Shown: positions 11,179-21,840, counted from the stretch's first letter. The stretch is DNA of 64,000 nt from Hysterangium stoloniferum (GCA_015178975.1 WHVD01000023.1:310001-374000); one strand, 5' to 3'. Translations and numbers: made by a program. The notes: a model not told the origin generated them from the sequence alone.

Positions 11179-11446
11179 TGTTGGAATTGGTGATGAAAAC
11201 ACCCTTTTCCTAGGGGTGGTTCACCCATTTCTTCAATTTTTCATATGACCATGCTAATTGTGGACCATGCATTCTGAGGCTAATGTATGCAGAACCAGTG
11301 TATACCTAAACTAGTACCAAACCTATCATGTCAGAAGGTGATTTACTAACTGACACATTGATTGACACACAAGTACTTCTATTACAAATGTATTAAACCC
11401 TTGGAGATTGTGTATTACAATAAGTCAACTCATACTATTTTTAATA
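11179..11446 (+). mobile_element. Copia LTR (3' LTR of the truncated element)
   Basis: About 268 bp, starting tgttggaattggtgatg about 38 bp after the pol stop, and ending at tttttaata. It matches the solo LTR at 24,968-25,214, whose flanking target duplication fixes the end point. The interval before it contains atatggggttaaacagg, a plausible polypurine tract. Confidence 0.75.
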
Positions 11447-11844
11447 CACTTTTCTAGCCTGCTGTGGTGCTGAATAGCTGAGGACTGATTAAGTAGGTCT
11501 ACCCTGACTATCAAATGTCATCCATTCAGACTTTGATAGATGCCCAGAAAATGCTGTGAGTCTTCTTTTCGTCTTCATAGAAGCGAGAGAGGTGAGAGAA
11601 GCAATTTGAATAGTTTAAATCATATATCTCTCCTCAGCGTGAAATTTAATTGCTGATTCTCTAAATAATATGCATAGATTTCATGACTATTTGTTAATTT
11701 AACTTACTACAAAAACAATTATGTGTTTTATCATATATATATAGACCGAATAGGTATTTTCCACCCAAAGTTATCGGTTCAGTTCACGAACACACTGTAA
11801 CTTGTTTGGGGTCAAGCCGAATGAAACACTACTCAAAGTCAGAG
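11447..11844. other. Intergenic, no gene seen
   Basis: AT-rich sequence after the Copia LTR, with a run of tatata near 11,740. No ORF is supported. Confidence 0.35.
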
Positions 11845-12190
11845 AGCTCAGTGACAGATCATTTGGATGCCAAACTGCAGCCCATCGACAACTGTGACTG
11901 AGCTAATCACGCTCCATTTGAACATAGACTGTATTTGAAACGAGTGTAAAAGATGCAATAGGGGTAGAATCGTCCCTGACATGGCACGGATCCACTTCCG
12001 ATGTCGACCTTGATATCCTAGGAGGTCTATAACTTATTATACAGACTTACAGTGTACTTCGATCTGTGAATTAAACGCAAAGGATATGTATGTATCCGAT
12101 GCCCTCACAACCTCTAAGAACATGCAAGCACATTAGTAATTCAAACCTACCGACCGTACAGAACTATCCAATGTATACTGGTTGAAGAGC
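11845..12190 (-). repeat. Dispersed repeat family X, copy 3 (inverted)
   Basis: Its reverse complement matches 2080-2403 and 2755-3090: cggtcggtaggttt, then gtgagggcatcgg, catatcctttgcgtttaatt, acactcgtttcaaatac and ctgagctctctga, in the same order. The family therefore flanks the terpene synthase array on both sides. Confidence 0.6.
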
Positions 12191-12714
12191 TCCGAGTGAG
12201 CAACAGACTCTAACCATAGTTTATCACCGCTCACCCATTAAACGATTTAAAAAAACCTCACAGTGCAAATCAGGCATATGGCAGATCAACGGAAGAAGAG
12301 ATTTATGGATTAATATAAGTTCCATCAATCACATGGGATTCTTACCCGATTGAAAATCGGTTGAGGATCGGATGCGTGATTGGTAGAGCGACATTTACAC
12401 AGTCTCTACACACACAACATATCTATCCAAGTGGGGCTATTTCAAGTGTATGTGAGTATACATATGACATAACCACACACGACGGCAAGTTTTCGCCAAA
12501 GCATTCAACCGGCGCCTTAGCCTTTCGTTGCACCGCCACAGTGACAGCCAATACTTCGCCCCTCCGTGCCATGCCTCGGATGCGATGTGCCACCGATAGT
12601 CTTCATATCTAAAATCATCGGAAAGGTCCATGCACCTCCAGCACCATGCATATGCCATACAACTCGCGTCGAACTCCGCGCGTTCCTATACTCTGGCAAT
12701 CTCATCACCAGAAC
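12191..12714. other. 5' flank of terpene synthase copy 3, no gene seen
   Basis: Short overlapping ORFs on both strands (12,361-12,612; 12,437-12,789) have no domain and look like chance frames. Only the promoter-like box at the end is notable. Confidence 0.35.
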
Positions 12715-12723
12715 AGATAAAGG
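12715..12723 (+). promoter_or_regulatory. AGATAAAGG box upstream of terpene synthase copy 3
   Basis: It lies 54 bp before the start codon inferred by homology, identical to the box of copy 2 and one base shorter than that of copy 1. Its persistence upstream of a catalytically degraded copy suggests the promoter has worn more slowly, or is still used. Confidence 0.4.
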
Positions 12724-12776
12724 ACCTCTGACAATACAGACCTTTTTGCATGTCGTCAGACTTCCCACAATCACAA

Positions 12777-14090
12777 ATGACTTCGACAATTACCCTTCCC
12801 AACCTACTCTCGATCTCTAGCTGGCCATATGAGAGCACTGTGAACAGTCATCGTCATTCAGTTGCCCTGGAAAGTCAGCAATGGACCGAAAGCTTCCAGA
12901 TCCTAACCCCGAAAGCTCGGGCAGCATTCCTGCGCTACGACTTTCCATTACTGGCCTCATTGGCCTACCCTTTAATCGGTCGACGGCACCTTCGCCTGGC
13001 TTCGGATCTAATGTACTGGCTCTTCCTTTACGATGAGCTCATCGGCACCCAGAATGGTGAATCGGCGAGAGAGTTAACGGATCTTGTATTGGCTGTACTG
13101 CGGTAATTATCTATGCCCTTTCCATCAGTTCGTTTTCTAACGAACATTCAAGATGTCCCTCTCAACCTCTTCCCGCTGGAGCAGCTGTGATCGGCGATAT
13201 GACCAGGGAGTGCGTTGACCAAGAGCTTTCCTGTGTCCGATTCTTTGCTGACCGAGAATTATAATTGTCCTTATAGTCTCTGGTCTCGCTTCCTTGCATT
13301 TTCAGTTCCATCTTCCGCCGCCCGGCTTCAAAAAAGCCTCGAAGACTATATTGAAGGCGTCTACATCGAGACATTGGACAGGGAAGCGGGATATATCAAT
13401 GCAAGTGTGGCGGAATGTCTAGCCTCTAGACGCAGCACCACAGCTTCAAGGGCCATGATAAATGTCCTCACACTTAGAGTGGAGATACCCGAGAGCGTTA
13501 TTTCGCACCCCCAAATTTTCAGTCTCACTGAGAATGGGATGGATTTGATATGTATTCATAAGGTAGCCAAACGCCGTTTATCAATTTTAAACATGGCTAA
13601 TATCTGACATTTGCCACAGGACATTTGCTCCTACAACGTTCAGCATTCACGCAACACGCAAGCGCATAATCTACTTACTGCCGTCCTCAACCGGGAAGCC
13701 CTCAACATGCAAAACACTGTTGATTACTGTGGTCAATTATTTTGTCAAAAGGCTCGGTCATTTTTGGACAATTTACCGACCACCCCGTCGTTTTCCTCTG
13801 ACATAGAGCAGACGCTGCATCTGCATACGGACGGCATTGGTCGACTTGTTGCTGGTCTCGATGCGTGGTCCTCCTTTAGAAGCCAGCGATTCCTCGGCAA
13901 CAGTGGCCATATTGTCAAGAAGAATTCGAGGATCAATCTGGTGGACAGGCCTTCAGGACGACATTATAGTTGTCAATTACACGGACACGCAGTCAGACAA
14001 GTGAATTACAACACTTCGAAACTGACATGGAGATGGCTTATCTTTCACAAGATAATGGGTTTGATCAAGGTAAGGGATTACGACACTTGA
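12777..14090 (+). CDS. Terpene synthase-like protein, copy 3, with degenerate catalytic motifs
   Basis: Exons 12,777-13,102, 13,153-13,209, 13,277-13,562 and 13,620-14,090 give about 379 aa with no internal stop. The 57 and 286 nt exons and all three intron positions match copies 1 and 2. The start at MTSTITLPNLL is chosen by alignment to them; an in-frame ATG nine codons earlier is possible. The catalytic residues are changed. The aspartate motif reads DELIG (last D lost). The NDxxSxxxE motif reads K-DICSYNVQ across the splice (N to K, E to Q). The RY pair is RF (SQRFLGNSG). By family knowledge these should cripple magnesium-diphosphate binding. It is either a decaying gene with an open frame or a pseudoenzyme. 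The C-terminus is longer than in its paralogues and may be misread past a lost splice or stop. Confidence 0.8.
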
Positions 14091-14624
14091 TTGCTCCGCA
14101 GACCTTAATGCTCATGCGTCTTTTATTAATCTCACAGTGCAAGATAGCATGGATCAATTTCTACCGGAGTAGACTCAATCAGTCTAATCTTCTTTAACGT
14201 TATCATGTATTGTTATTATAATAAGGGGGGGTAGGCAAAGCATTTGTATTGGTTTAATTGTTCTGTTGTATTAATAATATTGATTCTGTGGGAATAGAAT
14301 CGTTCTTGTCCTCTCTGTGGGCAATTGAAGACAAATCGAGTCTGTAGCCAGTTAGACCATCTAGCTAAGGGGAAAGAAAGATGAGGCGCTTTCAGGTCTG
14401 AGAAATTCTACAGCACGAATCACTTTGGCTTAGAAACGGCCCAGATAATAACTTTTACCTTGACACACAAACCTTGCGCCACCTGTTCCTACGAATAATT
14501 TTCCGTTTGTCTGAGTAGGTGACGGTTAACTCGTTGTGAAAGGACTATAATACAAGTCTCATCTATATATACTGCTTACTAATATTCCAGTTCCTTACAG
14601 CTGAATTCCCAAATTTCAACAGTT
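14091..14624. other. Intergenic, no gene seen
   Basis: A seven-G run near 14,225 and AT-rich sequence lie between terpene synthase copy 3 and a retroelement relic. No supportable gene. Confidence 0.35.
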
Positions 14625-14857
14625 CTTTCATATCAGCCACTTTGGCGGATCAATCGATTGTCTCTAACCAAATACCTCGCCTTACAGCTTGCAGTTCGGG
14701 GTCTCTTCAAAAATCAATGATTCGACCAAGGCGGCTTCAGATATCAGGATGCCGATTCACAGCGACACTTTGATCTTGCGAACCTTGACACTCATGGCCT
14801 AATCATCGGGACACTATTCTTGTTCCACATAAGGTGCTTGTCGGATTCAATCCCACA
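14625..14857 (+). pseudogene. Gypsy-type retropepsin relic, copy 1
   Basis: Fragments in shifting plus-strand frames recall the aspartic protease of Agaricomycete Gypsy elements. They include ISATLADQSIV, GSLQKSMIRPRRLQISG, LIIGTLFLF and (next frame) HKVLVGFNP. Several frameshifts are needed, so this is a dead relic. The block gattcacagcgacact also occurs in the second relic at about 17,690-17,990. Confidence 0.5.
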
Positions 14858-14960
14858 CGTGTTGAGATTATTTGCGCAGTTCTAAATAATACTCTCAGTG
14901 AGTGATAAACCTTCACTATAACATCTATTGTTATCTACCTAAATAATACTGAATTAATAG
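14858..14960 (+). repeat. Dispersed repeat family Y, copy 2
   Basis: Matches 3593-3690 (ttatttgcgcagttc, gataaaccttcact, attgttatctacc). The sub-segment ctctcagtgagtgataaaccttcact is duplicated again immediately downstream at 15,001-15,025, where it forms one arm of a hairpin. Confidence 0.6.
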
Positions 14961-14999
14961 TAAGTAAACTATTAATGTAGAACTAGGGAAAATTGCATA

Positions 15000-15032
15000 C
15001 CTCTCAGTGAGTGATAAACCTTCACTGAGAGG
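15000..15032. repeat. Perfect 11-bp inverted repeat (hairpin)
   Basis: cctctcagtga (15,000-15,010) pairs perfectly with tcactgagagg (15,022-15,032) around an 11-nt loop. With one bulge the stem extends by GCATA on both sides. Confidence 0.75.
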
Positions 15033-17689
15033 CTATGCGATCAGTCTCTATGCTAATATATCCATAAGCGTAATGTAACTATACAGTTACCCTACACTGC
15101 GTTCCAGCTTACCAAAGGTAGCTTACATAATGCTAATATTTCAACAACACGGATATTTATCGGAGCGAACGTTCCCATGATAGCACCTTGCGAGAAATTG
15201 CGCGGACATCCGCATCCCGACGGTTCTTGCAAGTGTAATCGGCCGGGTTCGATAAGATTGTGGCGCTGGTAGCCGAATGAGGCGCCACTATCTAGATCAC
15301 CTTACATAACCTCTATTTTCCACCGACGTCACTTCCACACCCTTTCTTCTTTTTCTCTCGTTATCTTCCTGTCGAAGGTGATGCTGTACTACCTTTGATA
15401 CTCGCGTAGATAATCTCTGAGAATATTATGTAAGCTTACGAGCATATGGACGAGCATGTACACTCAGGGCCATTTATGGAAATTGTATGTTCTTGTATTC
15501 CGTTGTTCGTGTTTCCCCTGTCCCCCCGATGTATATATCGATGGTGCGAAGCAGTTTTCACTTTAACAAAGGACAAAGGTATTGTTCCCCTTCTTCAGCT
15601 CAGTTCTTTCTATTAGGCGCTCCTCGTATCCGTCTCACGTATCCTGACGACACTCAGTATATCTGAAGAAAAGATCAAATACGAGGAGTTCCCCCGCTCA
15701 TGATTTTATCACTTTTTAAAGCTTGAAGCTCTCCTCTAGTAAGTATTTCCTATTCTAAGAACACGCTAACTTCACAGACTCAATGGTGCACTAGCTATGT
15801 GGGCACAAAGGAAATACCGTGGAGAGCACGTTGTACCACAAAATATCCTCAAGATTTTTGAGGAAGATAAATTCCAACTCTTCATTTAGTATTTTTTGTG
15901 TATACCTCCCCCTACCTCTAATAAAAAGTAATAGCATACTTGGTGTCATATGACCACTGCGGAAGAATTAAAAGTGGGCTTCCTGTGTCACAAGTGAATA
16001 TTTCTAATATCATCATATGATAAATGAACGGAGGGATGTCTCCTGCCTCACAGAAGCCCAGTTGCATCCTGCCAGAGCCTGTGCCTTCAGCTTACCCCTG
16101 CCTTTCAACTTGTGGATACCCATTTCACGGCAACTCTAGTCGGTATACATGTCATCGCTACTTTTGTACAACGGAAACAGCCGATCCAAAAATCCCCCCT
16201 TCTCCTCCCCTGGAGGAAATACCCCTCTCAGCAAATCAAAACTTACCCCCAAACCGATTTTCGTTCCGATCAAAATTGACGGAGATAAAAAATTTTGTGA
16301 TGCTGAAGTCGGCGAGATGACATGAGGGATTCCAGAGTCCAAAAATGTGGCGGTGATCAGGTGTTGTGGCACCTTACGAAAGTGCGAGGATCGTATGATC
16401 AGGTGTATGTATGCATGCATACTGTTCTGGTGTTTCAGCAAAGGATGCTCGATTTCAGGTCAAAGGCTTTTACTTCCCACAGACGCATATAGGATCACCC
16501 TATCTAGATCACGTACGTCACAACTCCCCTGAGCGGCTAAATTGGCTGCGGAGAAAAAATCATTTGGCAGCCAAGACCCCTGAAAAGCCTCTGAACACCA
16601 CTAGGCGCACACTTGTCGACTGAGCAACTATGGGACGAGGGAGAAAGTATCACCATGGAAGCATGCCGAGCAGGTTTGACTGCTAAGGTGCTCAACTCGT
16701 GGTAAAAGGCTTGGCATTATAAGTCGCATCGAGGTTAAGGGGGTGGCGATGAGAAAATCAGATGTCCACCCACGTCCTTCCCTCCCCCAAGCTAGCAGGG
16801 TCGCCCACCACAGGACAACTTCCCCCACATTTGGTAATCTCGGTCGCGTGCACTTCATAGTCGTCAGTAGCTCTCATGGAAACAGACGCCAGTGGGAACT
16901 TGAAGGTCATGCATGCTATCTAGCAATTATTAGGTATTCACTATCTATTACGAGCTTCGGACTGTAAATAGTACTTGTTGTGTAAACGGTGGCTGACAGC
17001 CTAATTTGAGCTCAAGTCCCTTTGCTTGGCCTCCGGCCGGACTCTTCCACCTACCCGCGGTTCGGGAGAAAATTATTTATCAAATGTAATGTGTCGATGT
17101 TAGGGTCGCCGTGGTTATGCACAAGTGGGGTTGTCGAACTGCGGCACACCGCATGAACTTGCGTTGTTATCGCCCGGAAAAATTGTTGGATGTAGCCCAC
17201 ACGTTGTGACTCTATGTACTAATAAGAGGGCCAGAATATCTGGATTTGTTGAATTATCAAATACCTTGTCGTGGTCAAGCTAACTTGTTATACTACAAGG
17301 GCCTGTAATCATTATGCACGTGGTTTGAAAAGGAAGAAGTACCCAGCGTTCAAGACCAAACGATATCACATAATAGGTAAATCAGCGTCTGATCAGTGTC
17401 GAGATGGATAGAAGGCCTGACCATCAATGCCGCAGGACGGCCTCGAAACGTTATCTCGAATCTGAACAAATTTTCTGCAATCAAATCTGCAATTACTCTC
17501 CTAGATCTTCTTGCGATCTTTAGGAATGTCACCATCGCTTTACACGTGCCGTTCCAATTGGACACCGCACAAGGCGAGTAGACACCTGGGACTCCGCCTG
17601 AGTAACAGTCCCGGTAAGGGGATTGGTTACGTCAATCGCTTCTAGGAAGCGCAGGGTGCTGTGATAATGACCATACTCACCTTATCTCT
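15033..17689. other. Long non-coding stretch with a possible worn LTR
   Basis: No gene could be supported. ORFs at 16,024-16,320, 16,411-16,623 and 16,628-16,967 overlap on opposite strands and lack domains. From about 15,430 (tgtaagcttacgagc) to 15,650 (ctgacgacact) the composition (TATATA near 15,530, then pyrimidine-rich sequence) resembles the promoter half of a fungal LTR, but no second copy is present in the window. Confidence 0.3.
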
Positions 17690-17995
17690 GTCCGTCGCAC
17701 TGCTCTGAAGCCTAAGGTTCTGGTCATTCCAAGAACATTCTTAGTTTTCATCAGTGAGAGATCGGCACATCGGGCACGAGTGTTGCTGGACACAGGTTCC
17801 CTGACTGGTTTCATGCCAGCCACTCCGGATGTCGTTCAGGAGTTGGTTGTTGTAGGTTTCGGGTATCGGGGTGTCGATTCACAGCGACACTCTGATGAAC
17901 CTTGGCCGTTTATGAGCTTATCATCGGGTCATTTGGGTGCCAGCAACAGGGTGCTTGTCACCATGCGGACAGTTATCGGATCGTGCATTCTCCTA
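17690..17995 (+). pseudogene. Gypsy-type retropepsin relic, copy 2
   Basis: One plus-strand frame reads KVLVIPRTF, then ARVLLDTGSLTGFMPA, a retropepsin active-site context (D-T/S-G followed by SL-x-x-F-M). Downstream, YELIIGSFGCQQQ in another frame corresponds to the YDLILGTPFLFQ region of such proteases. Frameshifts separate the parts. It shares the gattcacagcgacact block with the relic at 14.6 kb. Confidence 0.5.
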
Positions 17996-18627
17996 AAAAA
18001 CTCATCCCAGTGCATATTGGGTCACGTCACGTGACATGGGCGCCCGCTTACAATGGTATGCTGGCTTTGTTTTTACCCCTTTCTTATCACTCGTGGAAGG
18101 TGCGCAAGGCGATAAGGAGGCATAATTAAGCTCCATGTATGCCATTGCGGCCGAATTCCTTCTAAATACAGGTGTAACAGGAGATGTTCGAAATCCCGTC
18201 GGCCCGAAACCATGCGTGCTGTGAGCGTTGGCCTATCTGAAACAGAACCCCAAACAAACCAGCCTACCATACAGGGGTCAGGGGAAATCAGCTGAAATTT
18301 TTCCCATTTTGATCCATCCTCAAATAGTCTGCCAGAAAGATACTGCGTTAGTGCCTCACAATGTCCCCCAACAACGAAGAGCATAGCTCGGGCTGTTTCT
18401 CTCCCTTCCATCCACTGTTCCGCCGTATTGCGCGCTTGTGTCGCGGGCAGCAGCGGCCAGTGGATCAATCACGGGTGCACATCATAGCAAATTCGAGAGG
18501 AACTCCCTCGAAACAAGAAAGAGCGGTCGCTGAGAAACAGGGGCTTGCTTGCGGCGAACCGTTACCCCCGTACTCTTCGTGTACTAATGTGGGGACTCAC
18601 TCATTATCAGCCAATGTACTCGAGACC
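17996..18627. other. 5' flank of the M20 amidohydrolase gene
   Basis: An ORF at 18,361-18,726 runs in frame into the first exon of the M20 gene, but its upstream part is unlike the family N-terminus and is not called. An extra upstream exon of the gene cannot be excluded. Confidence 0.35.
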
Positions 18628-20457
18628 ATGGAAGCCAAAGTGGATGAACTTAACGACGACCTCAGAAACCTGAGCCTTCTGATACATGGTATAATCCCCA
18701 TCCTTGTCTGTGTATGTATACGCTAACTGTCGCTTCGTGGGGTAGATCATCCCGAGCTCATGTTCCAGGAAAAGTAAAAGAGACACAATACTTTGCAAAA
18801 ACTACTGCTTACATCGACTTCCCCAGGTTCGCTCACGACACACTCACGACATATATGGCTGCGCAGGGGTTCACCGTCACGCCTCACTATCTCGGCCTGG
18901 AGACCGCATGGCGTGCATCGTTCAAGAACGGCACTGGGGGCCCCGTCCTTGGCGTTAATTCCGAGATGGATGCCCTCCCAGGCTTGGGCCACGCCTGCGG
19001 CCACAACCTCATCGCTATCGCCGGCGTCGGCGTTGCATTAGGCGTCAAAGCCGCCCTCGTAGAACACAATATTCCGGGGGAGGTTGTGCTGCTCGGAACT
19101 CCGGGTGAGGAATCCTCTAGGCCGTCGCTTGGATACTTGCACGGTTTAAAACATTTACATCACAGCGGAAGAAGGCGGAGGGGGGAAAGGGATCCTGCTC
19201 GACCGTGGCGGCTACGCTGACATGGATGCATGTTTAATGTCAATCAGATTCCGCTCCGTTTGCCATGTAGCGACTCACAGCAGGTGTTAGGTGTCATCCA
19301 GGCGCTGGTGTTGACGGCCATTTTGAAATACCCCCTTCCCTTGCAATCCAATCACTCAATGTTGAGTTTTTCGGCCAGAGGTTAGCACATGCGTTTCTAG
19401 TGTCGTTTTAAGTACCACATTTTTTTCTTTTGTCTACTAGCGCACATGCCGCAATAACACCTTGGGAAGGAGTAAATGCTCTTGATGCCGCCGTGCTCGC
19501 TTATAGCAGCATTTCTGCATTGAGACAGCAGGTAAAGCCCGAGTGCAGGATCCACGGCATCATCAAAGGGGAAAACTGGGCAGCAAACGGTAAGCAGGCG
19601 GTCTTTCATCCTCCGTGAATTCAAGTTTTGTTTAGGCTCCCATCTAGTTATTCCCGATTATGCCGAAATGAACTATATCGTGCGAGCCCCGACATGCGAT
19701 GAAACTGCCGTGCTTGCCAAGCGCGTAGCGGCTTGTTTCGAGTGCGTTCGATGTCCCATTTCTTGCCTGTGTCCTTTCATCCATAGTTTTTTTTCTACTA
19801 GTGGCGCTGCCCAGGCTACAGGGTGCACCCATAATATCACCCCGAACCGCCCCTATAAGGAGCTTTCTCACAATCCTTCCCTCAGTACGTTGAAATTTGT
19901 TTTTTTGGAAGTCAGTCGTAACTTGATCTCCATCGTAGGTCGTGAATATATTAAGATGGCGACACAGCGGTATGGTATGGTCGCGACAGCACCTGGAAAG
20001 TCCCAGGCGTCAACAGATTTTGTAAGCTTCCCTGGCTTAAATCCAATCCTGGGAGACGAGGTCTAACCCCAACCTCCGCACAGGGGAACGTCACTCAAGG
20101 TACCATAATATCTATATGATTTCACCTGTCGACTTAAACTTCCATGATCAGCCCTCCCCGCTATACACCCCACATATTGTGTGTATTTCTGCTTCCGCTT
20201 GACTGCTAGTAGTTCAATGTCTGTCTAGTTATTTCCTCAGTAAGCGCGAACCACACGGCCGGCTTCGCCGAAGCAGCACGCAGTGAAGAAGCTCATGCTA
20301 GCACCCTGCGAGTTGTCAAGTCCCTCGCGGCAACTGGGCTTTTGCTTTGTTCCGATAAGACATTCCTCCAGGAGGTATGTGACTCCCCCTCTTCAGACTC
20401 GTTCCTTGTTGATTTCGTGTTCAGGCGAAGGATAGTTTCCAGGCAGCATGGTCCTAG
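18628..20457 (+). CDS. M20-family amidohydrolase/peptidase (PM20D2-like), 13 exons
   Basis: A zinc-dependent amide hydrolase of the M20D type. Inferred exons are 18,628-18,688, 18,746-18,773, 18,827-19,104, 19,166-19,238, 19,291-19,380, 19,441-19,589, 19,636-19,741, 19,802-19,884, 19,939-20,021, 20,084-20,099, 20,152-20,178, 20,241-20,374 and 20,425-20,457. They give 386 aa with no stop and correct phase throughout. Family signatures in order are [25 protein letters not shown] (metal site), [11 protein letters not shown] (catalytic EE), [25 protein letters not shown] (dimerisation region), [26 protein letters not shown] and [10 protein letters not shown]. The closest named family member is the dipeptide hydrolase PM20D2; the substrate here is unknown. 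One intron uses a weak GTCAAT donor (19,239), and one exon is only 16 nt. The N-terminus may be short by some residues. Confidence 0.85.
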
Positions 20458-21660
20458 GCATAATAGGAACACGGGATGTTCCGTTCTAATATATGGTTCG
20501 GATTAGAGATGTAGTCGTTATATGCACCGAGATTCAGACCTCTTTTGGGTAAGTTGGTTGTAATATTAATGGAATGTGTAGTAGTAGTAGAGACGTAGCT
20601 AGAACTGCGACGCTTGTGCTTGGATGGCTTATTTTTTTTATTTTCAACGTAACGAGTGGCACTATTGCCTTCATGTAGTTTTCTATCTATATATTAATTA
20701 ACCCAGAACATATTTATAACTCTCAAGGGTGCACTTATTCCCAGTGACTTCATCGCACTTGTTGTGACTTTTTCTCATTCCCCTCTATGTCGGAAGCTTC
20801 AGGAACATTGCCGAACGAGCCAACATTGGTAAAATACTCCCAAATTAATTTGGACAGCGACGACTCCCGAGTTGTCAGTATGCATTTACACAAGGTCCAA
20901 GAGCAATAGTTAGACAATCACAACACTTTTACCACATAATAATTAGTTTTCTTATACTTCTCGGACCACTGAGCACAGAACATAAAAATAAAGCTGCCAT
21001 GCCATCTTCTCATCCAATTAACCATGAAAACTCGGAGATAACCTCCCAACATGACGCCATTCCAGATCTTCACCGTGGCCCCTCCCACTTACTCATCGGA
21101 AAGACCGTCTAGCATACTCAATCAACAAGCATCAAATTGCAAACAATCCAAGTCGAAGAGAAAGTCCTAATCCGCCGCCGATAACCTCGGCAAGACCGCT
21201 TCGAGCTCCTGTATATTTCTTTCCCCAAGTCGTCAGGCTCGTTGAACGATGTTATGGATTCATCTATCAACCACCACATCCCTGACAGCTGTGCTTTAAT
21301 ACCTATTTCTCTAATGTGCCAGGAGGCGCAAAGACCAATGATACGTATGGGGCTTATTCGTAGGGGAGTGAGTCAGACTATTATCCACCACCCAGTTCAT
21401 GATTACGGATGTCGTTAACGTTACCATTCAATGATCATACTTAGTATGCAGGCTATTTCTCAACGAAGGTTACCAGGACAGTTGATAGTGGTACTATAGT
21501 TGTGGACGAAGCCTGAGCCTCATTTTTGCAATAATAAGATATGACCAGGGGTTATGTTATCGATGTTTGCTTTGTGAGGTGTTCATGAGAAATTCAAGCT
21601 CTGTGATAATCCTTTGACTCCCATTGCAGCAGAGAATGCTTTAGGCGCCGTGGCAATAAA
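20458..21660. other. Intergenic, no gene seen
   Basis: AT-rich sequence without a convincing frame. A short frame near 21,000 (MPSSHPINHENSEITSQ) has no neighbours that would extend it. Confidence 0.35.
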
Positions 21661-21840
21661 AGTGAGAACAGCCATATAAAAGTGAGAACAGCCATGTGAA
21701 AGTGAGAACAGCCATGTAAAAGTGAGAACAGTCATATAAAAGTGAAAACAGTCATATGAAAGTGAGAACAGCCGTATAAAAGTGAGAACAGCCGTATAAA
21801 AGTGAGAACAGTCATATAAAATTGAGAACAGCCATATAAT
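21661..21840 (+). repeat. 20-bp minisatellite, nine copies
   Basis: Nine head-to-tail units of consensus AGTGAGAACAGYCRTATAAA occupy 180 bp exactly. Variants are limited to a few positions (C/T, A/G, one aaaaca, one attgag). Flanks are unrelated. Confidence 0.92.

Noticed and set aside
18361-18627. N-terminal extension of the M20 protein in the same frame
   Set aside because: The residues (rich in R, P, C) do not resemble the family N-terminus, and no alignment support exists; the start at 18,628 is the safer minimum.
21661-21840. CRISPR array
   Set aside because: The units are contiguous 20-bp repeats without unique spacers, and the genome is eukaryotic.
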